Of a DNA stretch of 64,000 nucleotides, positions 17,458 to 25,723 are shown one piece after another. Within the stretch, counting starts at the first letter, position 1, and each line of letters starts with the position of its first letter. Below the pieces are notes generated by a model. The model was given only the letters and a program-made list of their open reading frames with translations. It had not been told where the DNA came from and did not search any database. This stretch comes from Ottowia beijingensis. Lineage in GTDB: Bacteria > Pseudomonadota > Gammaproteobacteria > Burkholderiales > Burkholderiaceae_C. The translations under genes and the position numbers were made by a program. Where the stretch lies: NCBI RefSeq assembly GCF_013423955.1, contig NZ_JACCKX010000001.1, forward strand, positions 1,674,001-1,738,000. Reading direction: 5' to 3'.

Positions 17458-18276
17458 ATGACCACCACCACTTCACCGCTGCGCGTTGCCGTTGCCGGCG
17501 CCACCGGCCGCATGGGCCAGATGCTGATCGAGGCCGTGCGCACCGCCGGCGACTGCGCCCTGGCCGGCGCGCTGGACCGCGAAGGCAGCCCCGCGCTGGG
17601 CCAGGATGCCGGCGGCTTTGCCGGCTGGGCCAGCGGCGTGGCCGTCACGGCCGACCTGGACGCCGGCCTGCAGGGCGCGCAGGTGCTGATCGACTTCACC
17701 CGCCCCGAGGCGACGATGGTGCACCTGGCCGCCTGCCGCCGCCATGGCGTGGCGCTGGTGATCGGCACCACCGGTTTCAGCGAGGCGCAGAAGGCCGAGA
17801 TCGCCGCTGCCGCGCAGGACATCGCCATCGTCATGGCGCCCAACATGAGCGTGGGCGTCAACGTCACCCTCAAGCTGCTGGAGATGGCGGCCAGGGCGCT
17901 GTCCACCGGCTACGACATCGAGGTGATCGAGGCGCACCACCGCCACAAGGTGGACGCGCCCAGCGGCACCGCGCTGCAGATGGGCGAGGTGATCGCCGCC
18001 GCGCTGGGGCGCGAGCTGAAGGATTGCGCCGTGTACGAGCGCTACGGCCACACCGGCGAGCGCGACCCGTCGACCATCGGCTTCGCCACCATCCGCGGCG
18101 GCGACATCGTGGGCGACCACACGGTGCTGTTCGCCGGCACCGGCGAGCGCATCGAGATCAGCCACAAGAGCAGCAACCGCCAGGGCTACGCGCAGGGCAG
18201 CCTGCGCGCCGTGCGCTTTCTGGCCGGCAAGCGCAGCGGCCTGTTCGACATGGCCGATGTGCTGGGCCTGAAGTGA
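17458..18276 (+). CDS. dapB: 4-hydroxy-tetrahydrodipicolinate reductase
   Basis: DapB is the NAD(P)H-dependent reductase of lysine and diaminopimelate synthesis. The N-terminal Rossmann motif is [12 protein letters not shown] (residues ~10-21); the catalytic signature [15 protein letters not shown] sits near residue 160, with the key histidines and lysine visible. At 272 residues the length is normal. It starts at the ATG 17458, giving [12 protein letters not shown]. It lies after bamE and before a TolQ/TolR-type pair. Complete. Confidence 0.96.
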   Translation: MTTTTSPLRVAVAGATGRMGQMLIEAVRTAGDCALAGALDREGSPALGQDAGGFAGWASGVAVTADLDAGLQGAQVLIDFTRPEATMVHLAACRRHGVALVIGTTGFSEAQKAEIAAAAQDIAIVMAPNMSVGVNVTLKLLEMAARALSTGYDIEVIEAHHRHKVDAPSGTALQMGEVIAAALGRELKDCAVYERYGHTGERDPSTIGFATIRGGDIVGDHTVLFAGTGERIEISHKSSNRQGYAQGSLRAVRFLAGKRSGLFDMADVLGLK

Positions 18277-18291
18277 CCGGCCTTCATTATT

Positions 18292-18376
18292 TTGATAGCT
18301 GCCAGCGCTTGATATATAACGATTTCAGCATGAAAACAACCTGAAATCGAGATATAACAAGCGCAAGCAGCTATGA
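18292..18376. repeat. Long nested hairpin between dapB and the TolQ-type gene
   Basis: Three inverted arms are nested: atagctgc/gcagctat outside, gcgcttg/caagcgc in the middle with an AT step, and cgatttcag/ctgaaatcg around a loop gcatgaaaacaac. It looks like two copies of the hairpin repeat family fused head to head. It may act as a terminator or RNA-stability structure. Confidence 0.75.
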
Positions 18377-18403
18377 TTTTCATATCACGTTGACCTCCAT
18401 CCC

Positions 18404-19042
18404 ATGAACCTGCAACAAGTCTTCATGCAGAGCGACGCCATCGGCAAGGCCGTGGCGATTTTGCTGCTGCTCATGTCCATCGCCAGCTGGGTGGTGATTC
18501 TGTGGAAGGCGTGGATGCTGCGCCGCGCCGGTGGCGACGTGGCGCGCAGCGTGGCGGCGTTCTGGCAGGCGCCCTCGCTGGCCGATGCGGCCGGCCGCGT
18601 CGGCGGCTTCGACCGCGGCCAGCTGGTGCTGCCGCTGATCCAGTCCACCCAGGCGCCCGCCGGCGGCACGCTGGCGGCGGCGGGCGACCGTGCGCAGCAG
18701 CTCACGCGCGCGCTGCGCGATGCGCTGCACGCCGTCATGGGGCGGCTGCAGTTCGGCCAGGTGCTGCTGGCCACCATCGGCTCCACGGCGCCCTTCGTCG
18801 GCCTGCTGGGCACGGTGTGGGGCATCTACCATGCGCTGATCGGCATCGCCGGCTCGGGGCAGATCAGCATCGAGCGCGTGGCCGGCCCGGTGGGCGAGGC
18901 GCTGATCATGACCGCCGCCGGCCTGGCGGTGGCCATCCCGGCCGTGCTGGCCTACAACTGGTTCGGCCGCGTCATCGGCAACATCGAGGCCGAGCTGGAA
19001 GGCTTTGCGCGCGACTTGCGCGAACTGCTGGCAAAACATTGA
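18404..19042 (+). CDS. MotA/TolQ/ExbB proton channel protein
   Basis: This 212-residue inner-membrane protein has the three-helix layout of TolQ/ExbB: one helix near residues 11-33, and a pair around 125-150 and 165-190 containing LLATIGSTAPFVGLLGTVWGIYHAL and the AAGLAVAIPAVLAYN segment. It works with a TolR/ExbD partner (the next gene) to couple the proton gradient to an outer-membrane-directed motor. Whether it is Tol (cell envelope) or Exb (TonB energising) cannot be decided: no tolA, tolB or tonB gene follows, which leans toward ExbB. Confidence 0.9.
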   Translation: MNLQQVFMQSDAIGKAVAILLLLMSIASWVVILWKAWMLRRAGGDVARSVAAFWQAPSLADAAGRVGGFDRGQLVLPLIQSTQAPAGGTLAAAGDRAQQLTRALRDALHAVMGRLQFGQVLLATIGSTAPFVGLLGTVWGIYHALIGIAGSGQISIERVAGPVGEALIMTAAGLAVAIPAVLAYNWFGRVIGNIEAELEGFARDLRELLAKH

Positions 19043-19167
19043 TGCACCCGAACATGTTCATCAACCTATCCAACACCCACCGGACGCCGCCGGGCCGCCC
19101 AAGGCGGCCGCGGCCCCTCGGGGGCAGCGCAGCACGCGCAGCGGCGAAGCGTGGGGGCATGTGACTC
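19043..19167. repeat. GC-rich repeat-like spacer between the proton channel genes
   Basis: This 125-base spacer separates two genes that are usually adjacent. It holds short inverted repeats (gggccgccc/ggcggccgcggccc) and a gcgcagcacgcgcagcggcg string of the kind common in Comamonadaceae intergenic regions. No ORF. Confidence 0.5.
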
Positions 19168-19617
19168 ATGGCATTCGGACGACTCGAACGCACCAAGGGC
19201 AGCGAGCCCATGAGCGACATCAACGTCACGCCGCTGGTCGACGTGATGCTGGTGCTGGTGGTGATCTTCATCATCACCGCGCCGCTGCTGGCCAGCTCGA
19301 TCCGGCTTGACCTGCCCAAGACCGACGCCGCCAAGCCGGGCGATCCGCCCAAGTTCGTCACCGTCGCAGTCGACAAGGCCGGCCAGGCCTTCTTCGACGA
19401 CAGGCCGGTGACGCAGGCCGAGCTGGGCGCCGCCCTGCAGGACGCCGCCCGCGCCAACCCCGAGACCGAGGTGCAGCTGCGCGCCGACCAGGGCGTGCCC
19501 TACGGCCGCGTGGTCGAGGTGATGGGCGAGGCGCAGAAGGCCGGGCTGAACCGCATCGGCTTCGTGGCCGAGGCGCCGGCCGGCGCCGCGCCACCGACGC
19601 CGGCAGCCTCCAACTGA
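19168..19617 (+). CDS. ExbD/TolR family biopolymer transport protein
   Basis: The partner of the preceding proton channel, 149 residues. It has a short cytoplasmic start, one transmembrane helix (residues ~22-43) containing the conserved INVTPLVDVMLVLVVIF with the proton-carrying aspartate, and a periplasmic domain ending in an Ala/Pro tail. It should form the rotor or peptidoglycan-engaging part of the motor. The N-terminus GRLERTKGSEPMSDINVTPL is typical of ExbD/TolR. Complete; followed by a reverse copy of the hairpin repeat and leuS. Confidence 0.9.
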   Translation: MAFGRLERTKGSEPMSDINVTPLVDVMLVLVVIFIITAPLLASSIRLDLPKTDAAKPGDPPKFVTVAVDKAGQAFFDDRPVTQAELGAALQDAARANPETEVQLRADQGVPYGRVVEVMGEAQKAGLNRIGFVAEAPAGAAPPTPAASN

Positions 19618-19690
19618 TTCAGAGCCTTTTCGGGCGTTTGCGCAGACACGGCAAGCGCCGGCAGCTATCAACCAGATAGCATCAACGAGA
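19618..19690 (-). repeat. Hairpin repeat family copy (reverse)
   Basis: On the minus strand it reads ggttgatagctgccggcgct, then tgccgtgtctgcgcaaacgc, then ccgaaaaggctctgaa. It lies directly after the ExbD/TolR stop codon. Confidence 0.7.
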
Positions 19691-19724
19691 GGCGCCGGCG
19701 CCGCAACCCCGCCACGCGCCCGCC

Positions 19725-19730
19725 TACAAT
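19725..19730 (+). promoter_or_regulatory. -10 box (TACAAT) of leuS; leaderless start likely
   Basis: TACAAT ends seven bases before the leuS ATG at 19737, the usual distance from a -10 box to the transcription start. No ribosome site lies between them, so the mRNA may begin at or next to the start codon. Confidence 0.55.
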
Positions 19731-19736
19731 TTGCCC

Positions 19737-22448
19737 ATGCAAGAGAAATACAGCCACACCGACGTGGAACGGGCGGCGCACGCCCATTGGCAGGCGCGCG
19801 ATGCCTATCGCGTGACCGAGGACGCGCGCAACGCCCAGGGCGCGCCCAAGCCCAAGTACTACGCCTGCTCCATGCTGCCCTACCCCAGCGGCAAGCTGCA
19901 CATGGGCCACGTGCGCAACTACACCATCAACGACATGCTGGCGCGCCAGTTGCGCATGAAGGGCTTCAACGTGCTCATGCCCATGGGCTGGGACGCCTTC
20001 GGCCTGCCGGCCGAAAACGCCGCGCTGAAGAACGGCGTGCCGCCCGCGAAGTGGACCTACGACAACATCGCCCACATGAAGGGCCAGATGCAGGCCATGG
20101 GCCTGGCCATCGACTGGAGCCGTGAAGTCGCCACCTGCGACGCCAGCTACTACAAGTGGAACCAGTGGCTGTTCCTGAAGATGCTGGAAAAGGGCATCGC
20201 CTACCGCAAGACCCAGGTCGTCAACTGGGACCCGGTGGACCAGACCGTGCTGGCCAACGAGCAGGTCATCGACGGCAAGGGCTGGCGCACCGGCGCCGTG
20301 GTGGAAAAGCGCGAGATCCCCGGCTACTACCTGAAGATCACCGACTACGCGCAGGAGCTGCTCGACCACGTGCAGATCGGCAACCCCAAGGCCACGCTCG
20401 ACGGCTGGCCCGAGCGCGTGCGCCTGATGCAGGAGCACTGGATCGGCAAGAGCGAAGGCGTGCGCTTTGCCTTCCCGCACGACATCCGGGGCGACGACGG
20501 CGCGCTGATCCAGGACGGGCGCATGTACGTGTTCACCACGCGCGCCGACACCATCATGGGCGTGACCTTCTGCGCCGTGGCGCCCGAGCACCCGCTGGCC
20601 GCGCAGGCCGCCAAGGGCAACCCCGAGCTGGCCGCCTTCATCGAGAAGTGCAAGCAAGGCGGCACCACCGAGGCCGAGCTGGCGCTGAAAGAAAAAGAGG
20701 GCATGCCCACCGGCCTGACGGTGACGCACCCGCTGACCGGCGAGGCCGTGCCGCTGTGGGTGGGCAACTACGTGCTGATGAGCTACGGCGACGGCGCCGT
20801 GATGGGCGTGCCCGCCCACGACGAGCGCGACTTCGCCTTCGCGCTGAAGTACGGCCTGCCCATCGTGCAGGTGGTGCATGTCGACGGGCAGGAATACAGC
20901 TACACCCAGTGGCAGGACTGGTACGCCGACAAGCAGAACGGCGTCACCATCAACTCCGAAAATTTCAGCGGCTTGGCGTACCCGGAGGCGGTGAACGCCG
21001 TCGCCAAGGCACTGGCCGATCAGGGCCTGGGCGAGAAGAAGACCACCTGGCGCCTGCGCGACTGGGGCATCAGCCGCCAGCGCTACTGGGGCACGCCGAT
21101 CCCGATGATCCACTGCGAGGCCTGCGGCACCGTGCCGGTGCCCGAGCAGGACCTGCCCGTGGTGCTGCCGCAGGACCTGGTGCCCGACGGCAGCGGCAAC
21201 CCGCTGAACAAATGCGAGGCCTTCCTGGCGTGCACCTGCCCGCAATGCGGCAAGCCGGCGCGGCGCGAAACCGACACCATGGATACCTTCGTGGACTCGT
21301 CGTGGTACTTCATGCGCTACTGCGACCCGGCCAACGACCAGGCCATGGTGGCGGGCGGCACGCAGTACTGGATGCCGATGGACCAGTACATCGGCGGCAT
21401 CGAGCACGCCATCCTGCACCTGCTGTACGCACGCTTCTGGACCAAGGTGATGCGCGACCTGGGGCTGGTGCAGATCGACGAGCCCTTCACCAGGCTGCTC
21501 ACGCAGGGCATGGTGCTGAACCACATCTATTCGCGCCGCAACGAGAAGGGCGGCATCGAATACTTCTGGCCGGCCGACGTCGACCCCGTGATCGACGCCG
21601 ACGGCAAGCAGGTGGCCGCGCGCCTGAACAAGGACGTGGGCAACCTGCCCGCCGGCACGCTGATCGACTACGAGGGCGTGGGCACCATGTCCAAGTCGAA
21701 GAACAACGGCGTCGATCCGCAGGCGCTGATCGACCAGTACGGCGCCGACACCGCGCGCCTGTACACCATGTTCACCTCGCCGCCCGAGCTGACGCTGGAG
21801 TGGAACGACGCCGCCGTCGAAGGCAGCTACCGCTTCCTGCGCCGCGTGTGGAACTTCGGCCTCAAGCTGAATACTATTGAAAATGTAGCTGCCAGCGCCC
21901 TATTGGCGGGCGCTGCAGCCCAGAATGGCATTCAATTCAGCAAGACCGCCAAGACCTTGCGCCACGAGATCCACAGCGTGCTCGGCCAGGTCGACTACGA
22001 CTACCAGCGCCTGCAGTACAACACCGTGGTGTCGGGCGCGATGAAGATGCTGAACGCGCTGGAAGCCTTCAAGGGCGACGGCTCGCCCGGCGACAACGCG
22101 GCGCTGGCCGAGGGCTTCAGCAAGCTGCTGCGGGTGCTGTACCCGGTCACGCCGCACATCACGCACACGCTGTGGCAGCAACTGGGTTTTGCCGCCGTGC
22201 AGGGCGAGCTGCTCGACGCGCCCTGGCCGCAGATCGACCCCGAGGCGCTGAAGCAGGACGAGATCGAACTGATGCTGCAGATCAACGGCAAGCTGCGCGG
22301 CGCCATCCTGGTGCCGGCCAGCGCCAGCAAGGACGACATCGAGCAGACCGCACTCGCCAGCGAAGCCTTCCTGAGGCACAGCAGCGGCGGCGCGATCAAG
22401 AAGGTGGTGGTGGTGCCCGGCCGCCTGGTCAACGTGGTGGTGGGCTGA
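19737..22448 (+). CDS. leuS: Leucyl-tRNA synthetase with in-frame repeat insertion
   Basis: LeuRS charges tRNA-Leu in the cytoplasm. Class I signatures are present: the HIGH variant in [12 protein letters not shown] (about residue 57) and the KMSKS variant in [10 protein letters not shown] (about residue 647), with the editing domain between and the anticodon-binding and C-terminal domains after. The product is 903 residues. Residues ~712-734 ([18 protein letters not shown] and on to GIQF) are encoded by a copy of the intergenic hairpin repeat (21868-21936), read in frame in a variable stretch between WNFGLKL and KTLRHEIH. The ATG at 19737 is preferred over TTG 19731. The stop overlaps the lptE start. 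Confidence 0.97.
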   Translation: MQEKYSHTDVERAAHAHWQARDAYRVTEDARNAQGAPKPKYYACSMLPYPSGKLHMGHVRNYTINDMLARQLRMKGFNVLMPMGWDAFGLPAENAALKNGVPPAKWTYDNIAHMKGQMQAMGLAIDWSREVATCDASYYKWNQWLFLKMLEKGIAYRKTQVVNWDPVDQTVLANEQVIDGKGWRTGAVVEKREIPGYYLKITDYAQELLDHVQIGNPKATLDGWPERVRLMQEHWIGKSEGVRFAFPHDIRGDDGALIQDGRMYVFTTRADTIMGVTFCAVAPEHPLAAQAAKGNPELAAFIEKCKQGGTTEAELALKEKEGMPTGLTVTHPLTGEAVPLWVGNYVLMSYGDGAVMGVPAHDERDFAFALKYGLPIVQVVHVDGQEYSYTQWQDWYADKQNGVTINSENFSGLAYPEAVNAVAKALADQGLGEKKTTWRLRDWGISRQRYWGTPIPMIHCEACGTVPVPEQDLPVVLPQDLVPDGSGNPLNKCEAFLACTCPQCGKPARRETDTMDTFVDSSWYFMRYCDPANDQAMVAGGTQYWMPMDQYIGGIEHAILHLLYARFWTKVMRDLGLVQIDEPFTRLLTQGMVLNHIYSRRNEKGGIEYFWPADVDPVIDADGKQVAARLNKDVGNLPAGTLIDYEGVGTMSKSKNNGVDPQALIDQYGADTARLYTMFTSPPELTLEWNDAAVEGSYRFLRRVWNFGLKLNTIENVAASALLAGAAAQNGIQFSKTAKTLRHEIHSVLGQVDYDYQRLQYNTVVSGAMKMLNALEAFKGDGSPGDNAALAEGFSKLLRVLYPVTPHITHTLWQQLGFAAVQGELLDAPWPQIDPEALKQDEIELMLQINGKLRGAILVPASASKDDIEQTALASEAFLRHSSGGAIKKVVVVPGRLVNVVVG
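21868..21936 (+). repeat. Hairpin repeat copy inside leuS, in frame
   Basis: The DNA reads ctgaatactattgaaaatgt, then a cagcgcc-ctattggc-gggcgctg stem, then cagcccagaatggcattcaa. It matches the family from the gaatactcc-like left end through the stem to the ggccaaaatggcttgaa-like right end. About 23 codons are added and the frame is kept. Confidence 0.75.
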
Positions 22449-22945
22449 TGGCCATGCCGCCGCGCCGCGCCCTGCTGCTGGCCGCTGCCACGGCGCCGCT
22501 GCTCAGCGCCTGCGGCTTCCAGCTGCGGCGCGCGCCCGAGTTCGCATTCCGCCGCATCGCCCTGGCCCTGCCCGCCGCGTCGTCACTGGCGGTCGAGCTG
22601 CGCCGCCAGCTCGAGGGCACGGGCCGGCTGGAGATCGTGGCCGACCAGAGCAAGGCCGAGGTGGTGCTGGAAAGCCCCGGCGAGCAGCGCGAGCGCACGG
22701 TGGTCAGCGTCACCGCCACCGGCGAAGTGCGCGAATTCCAGCTGCGCATCCGCTTCCGCTTCAGGCTGCGCACGCCCGAGGGGCGCGAGTTGCTGCCCAT
22801 GTCCGAGATCCTGCGCCAGATCGACCAGAGCTACAGCGAATCCGCCGCGCTGTCGAAGGAGCAGGAGGCGCTGATGCTGTACCAGAACATGCAGAGCGAC
22901 ATCGTGCAGCAGGTGATGCGGCGGCTGGCGACAGTAAAAATATGA
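22448..22945 (+). CDS. lptE: LPS assembly lipoprotein LptE
   Basis: LptE plugs the LptD barrel that places lipopolysaccharide in the outer leaflet. The 165-residue product begins with a signal peptide ending in a lipobox (LLSAC, Cys near residue 22), followed by the family start GFQLRRAPEFAFRRIAL. The motif TATGEVREFQLRIRFRFRL is characteristic. The ATG overlaps the leuS stop (TGATG), so the two are probably translationally coupled. Sequence identity in this family is low, but position between leuS and holA, lipobox and fold region agree. Confidence 0.9.
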   Translation: MAMPPRRALLLAAATAPLLSACGFQLRRAPEFAFRRIALALPAASSLAVELRRQLEGTGRLEIVADQSKAEVVLESPGEQRERTVVSVTATGEVREFQLRIRFRFRLRTPEGRELLPMSEILRQIDQSYSESAALSKEQEALMLYQNMQSDIVQQVMRRLATVKI

Positions 22946-22987
22946 CCCCCTGAGTCGCCTGCGGCGCCTTCCCCAGGATTCGAACAT

Positions 22988-23165
22988 CCCCTGAGCGGCT
23001 TGCGCCGCTTCCCTTCTCTCTGCGGGAAGGGGGACAACGCCAGTGGCCGGCGCAGGTCCGGCCACGGCGTTCTCGCATGGCCTGCTCCGCGGCCTTGGGT
23101 TCGGGCTTGCTGCGCAGCCCGTGTGCTCCCGCTCCCGCGTGCGGGAGAGGGTTGGGGTGAGGGCA
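22988..23165 (-). repeat. Composite intergenic repeat, copy 2 (reverse)
   Basis: Read on the minus strand from 23165: gccctcaccccaaccctctc, a cccgcacgcgggag hairpin, then gctgcgcagcaagcccgaac, ggccgcggagcaggccatgc, and gcgttgtccccc. It is the same two-module composite as 12711-12873, inverted, between lptE and holA. Confidence 0.75.
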
Positions 23166-23205
23166 CGCGTCCATCGCCCGCGCGCCTTCTGGCAAAGAGC
23201 GCCTG

Positions 23206-24264
23206 ATGCAACTCGCCGCCGCGCAACTCGCGAACCATCTGCAGAAGGGCGTGCGCCCGCTGTACACGCTGCACGGTGACGAGCCGCTGCTGCAGCAGGA
23301 GGCGGCCGACGCCATCCGCGCCGCGGCGCGTGCGCAAGGCTACACCGAGCGCACGGTGCACACCGTCGCCGGCGCGCACTTCGACTGGAGCGCGGTGCTG
23401 GCAGCCGGCAGCAGTCTGAGCCTGTTCGCCGACAAGCAGATCGTCGAGGTGCGCATCCCGTCCGGCAAGCCGGGCAAGGACGGCAGCGCCGCGCTGCAGC
23501 AACTGGCCGACAGCGCCGCCGGCAACGACAGCACGCTGACGCTGGTGCTGCTGCCGCGGCTGGACAAGCAGACGAAATCCGGCGCCTGGTTCACCGCGCT
23601 CGACGGCGCCGGCGCCACGGTGCAGATCGACAGCATCGAACGCGCCGCGCTGCCGCAATGGATCGCCCAGCGCCTGGCCGCGCAGGGGCAGCGGGTGATG
23701 CCGGGCGAGGAAGGGCAGCGCGCGCTCGCTTTCTTTGCCGACCGCGTGGAAGGCAACCTGCTGGCCGCGCACCAGGAGATCAGCAAGCTGGCGCTGCTGT
23801 ACCCCGCGGGCGAGTTGAGCGTCGAGCAGATCGAGGCGGCGGTGCTGAACGTGGCGCGCTACGACGTCTTCAAGCTGTCCGAAGCCGTGCTGGGCGGCCA
23901 GCGCGCGCGCGTGCAGCGCATGCTCGACGGCCTGCAGGCCGAGGGCGAGGCCGAGGTGCTGGTGCACTACGCGCTGGCCGAGGACATCCGCGCCCTCAAG
24001 CGCGTGAAGGACGCCGTGGGCGAAGGCCGGCCGCTGCCGATGGCGCTGCGCGAGCAGCGCGTGTGGGGCTTGCGCGAGCGCTTGTTCGAGCGCGTCCTGC
24101 CGCGCCTGACCGACATGCAGCTGGCCAACCTGCTGCATGCGGCGCACCAGGTGGATGGCATCGTCAAGGGCCTGAAGCACCCTGGCTGGCCGCAGGAGCC
24201 CTGGCCCGCACTGCACCGGCTGGCGCAAAGCCTGTGTGGCGCCTGCGGCGGCGCGGCCCGATAA
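23206..24264 (+). CDS. holA: DNA polymerase III subunit delta
   Basis: The delta subunit opens the sliding clamp in the clamp-loader complex. At 352 residues it matches the family length. The start MQLAAAQLANHLQKGVRPLY leads to the YTLHGDEPLLQQEAADAIR segment, the equivalent of the Walker region in the AAA+-like domain; the helical C-terminal domain has QRVWGLRERLFERVL. HolA is poorly conserved, but its place after lptE is standard. It is complete. Confidence 0.92.
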   Translation: MQLAAAQLANHLQKGVRPLYTLHGDEPLLQQEAADAIRAAARAQGYTERTVHTVAGAHFDWSAVLAAGSSLSLFADKQIVEVRIPSGKPGKDGSAALQQLADSAAGNDSTLTLVLLPRLDKQTKSGAWFTALDGAGATVQIDSIERAALPQWIAQRLAAQGQRVMPGEEGQRALAFFADRVEGNLLAAHQEISKLALLYPAGELSVEQIEAAVLNVARYDVFKLSEAVLGGQRARVQRMLDGLQAEGEAEVLVHYALAEDIRALKRVKDAVGEGRPLPMALREQRVWGLRERLFERVLPRLTDMQLANLLHAAHQVDGIVKGLKHPGWPQEPWPALHRLAQSLCGACGGAAR

Positions 24265-24385
24265 CCGGCCGCGCGGCGGTAGCGCGGTACGATTTCACGC
24301 CTGTCTGCGCTGCGTTGGCCGCCAGGCCCTGTGGATGCAGCTCTGAATGACATGCTCGTTAGAATGCAAGTTCAATCCAACGCGT

Positions 24386-24598
24386 ATGCGCAACCTCGAA
24401 CAGAAAACCGCCCGGCTGACCGTGCTCATCGACCCTTCCAAGAAGAAGGCGTTCGAGGCGCTGTGCGCGTCGCAGGACGTGACGCCGTCGCAGGTGGTGC
24501 GCCGCCTGATCCGCGACCATCTGCGCCAGCACGGCGTGCAGTGGGCGCCCGGCGAGATCGACGACCAGCAGCCGTCGTCGATGGCATCGCAGGACTGA
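24386..24598 (+). CDS. Small ribbon-helix-helix (CopG-like) protein
   Basis: The chosen start gives MRNLEQKTARLTVLIDPSKK; an upstream in-frame ATG at 24347 would add 13 residues of unlikely sequence. The 70-residue protein has the layout of a ribbon-helix-helix DNA-binding protein: a beta strand (ARLTVLID), a helix (KKKAFEALCASQ), a turn (DVTPS) and a second helix (QVVRRLIRDHLRQHG). It has no toxin gene beside it, so an antitoxin role is not supported. It may regulate its own or a neighbouring gene. Confidence in the gene is good, in function only moderate. Confidence 0.75.
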   Translation: MRNLEQKTARLTVLIDPSKKKAFEALCASQDVTPSQVVRRLIRDHLRQHGVQWAPGEIDDQQPSSMASQD

Positions 24599-24689
24599 CA
24601 CCCTCTGCTTCCCACTTGAAAACCCGAACCGCATGAAGCGTTGACGCGTCGCGCCCGCGGCTGCGCCATCGGCTCTCCGATGGGCCACG

Positions 24690-24717
24690 AAAAAGCCCCG
24701 GCATGCCGGGGCTTCGT
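24690..24717. terminator. Bidirectional terminator
   Basis: agccccggcatgccggggct is a perfect 20-base inverted repeat (24694-24713) flanked by gaaaa on the left and tcgtt on the right. It serves the converging ribbon-helix-helix and roadblock genes. Confidence 0.85.
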
Positions 24718-24743
24718 TCATTCGATGTGGCGCCAGGGCCAGA

Positions 24744-25103
24744 TCAGAAGTTCATTTCCTTGTCCACGTCCTGCACCTTGCGGCGGGCCATGGCCAGGTT
24801 GGCGCGCTGCTTGTCCAGCACGAAGTAGACGAACACGCCGTCCTTGCGCGCCGACGGGCGCAGGATGTGGTACTGCTTGCCCAGGGTGATCAGGATGTCC
24901 TCGATCACGTCGTTCAGGCCCAGCGAACGCATGGTCTTCATCTTGGAGCGGATCACTTCGGTGTTGCCGGCGGCAGCCACTTCCAGATCGACGCCGGAGC
25001 CGACCGAGCCCAGCATCATGCCGCTGGCAGAGTCGACCACGGCCGCGCACATGGCGCCATCCAGGGTCATCAGTTCGTCGAGGGTTTGCTTGATGGTCGC
25101 CAT
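24744..25103 (-). CDS. Roadblock/LC7 domain protein
   Basis: The 119-residue protein starts MATIKQTLDELMTLDGAMCA after an aaggaa site; an upstream ATG (25157) would add 18 residues with no family match. It consists of one roadblock/LC7 fold: helix, AAVVDSASGMMLGSVG strand pair, and KMKTMRSLGLNDVIEDILITLGKQYHILRP. Bacterial members often pair with small GTPases (MglA/MglB type) or sense states of motility and gliding. No GTPase gene is here. It looks standalone; role unknown. Confidence 0.8.
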   Translation of the reverse strand: MATIKQTLDELMTLDGAMCAAVVDSASGMMLGSVGSGVDLEVAAAGNTEVIRSKMKTMRSLGLNDVIEDILITLGKQYHILRPSARKDGVFVYFVLDKQRANLAMARRKVQDVDKEMNF

Positions 25104-25324
25104 GTTCGTTTCCTTCTTGGCCAATGGATTGAGGGGTTCGCTTGCTTCGCAGCACATTGCAATGCGTTACATGCTGATGGCATGGTAATTCGCGGATCAT
25201 GGGCGTCGCAATGCACCGCCGCGCCTTTGCGGCCGCTTCTCGTGATGGATTCGATGTTTAGCGCAGCAACCGGCCGCCACTGTCTTACGATGGCCGCATG
25301 CCAACCCGCAACTAGTTCACAACC

Positions 25325-25699
25325 ATGGTCTATCGACGCTTTCTTGCAGCTTCATCCTTGATCTTGCTGTCTGTGCTTTCGGCTTGTGCGGCGCACGCAC
25401 CGGCATCGTCGCCCGCAGGCGATGTGGTGAAGGTGTTCAAGAGCCGCGGCGCCGTGCAGTGCGAAGGCCGCGGCACCGCGCCCGAAGCCATGCGTGCCGA
25501 ACTCGAGCGCGCCGGCGTGCGCGTGCAGGCCAGCGCCTGCGGCTCGGATGGCCGCATGCGCCCGGCGGTGTGCGGCGCCGGCACGGACGAGATCAACCTG
25601 TTCGACATCGCCGCCGCCGACCTGCCGCGCGCCCAGGCGCTGGGCTTTGCGCCGCTGTCGCAACTGAAAGGTGAAGCGCAGGCGGCGCCCTGCCGCTGA
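25325..25699 (+). CDS. Small lipoprotein, unknown function
   Basis: A 124-residue protein with a lipoprotein signal, lipobox LSAC at about residue 20. The mature part holds four cysteines (in VQCEGRG, ASACGSD, PAVCGAG and the final APCR), which suggests disulfides in the periplasm. No recognised domain. The stop codon sits in the loop of the terminator at 25692-25710. It precedes proA by 24 bases. Confidence 0.75.
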   Translation: MVYRRFLAASSLILLSVLSACAAHAPASSPAGDVVKVFKSRGAVQCEGRGTAPEAMRAELERAGVRVQASACGSDGRMRPAVCGAGTDEINLFDIAAADLPRAQALGFAPLSQLKGEAQAAPCR

Positions 25700-25710
25700 A
25701 GCGGCTTTTT
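25692..25710 (+). terminator. Terminator overlapping a stop codon
   Basis: gccgc-tgaa-gcggc followed by five T. The TGA of the small lipoprotein gene lies in the loop. The run of T leads directly into the gacaat box before proA. Confidence 0.65.
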
Positions 25711-25711
25711 G

Positions 25712-25717
25712 GACAAT
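25712..25717 (+). promoter_or_regulatory. -10 box (GACAAT) of proA; leaderless start likely
   Basis: GACAAT ends seven bases before the ATG at 25724, the same geometry as at leuS, with no ribosome site in between. Confidence 0.45.
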
Positions 25718-25723
25718 CGGGGC

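Noticed and set aside
24386-24598. Toxin-antitoxin module
   Set aside because: The ribbon-helix-helix protein has no toxin gene next to it; the neighbouring gene is a roadblock protein on the other strand.
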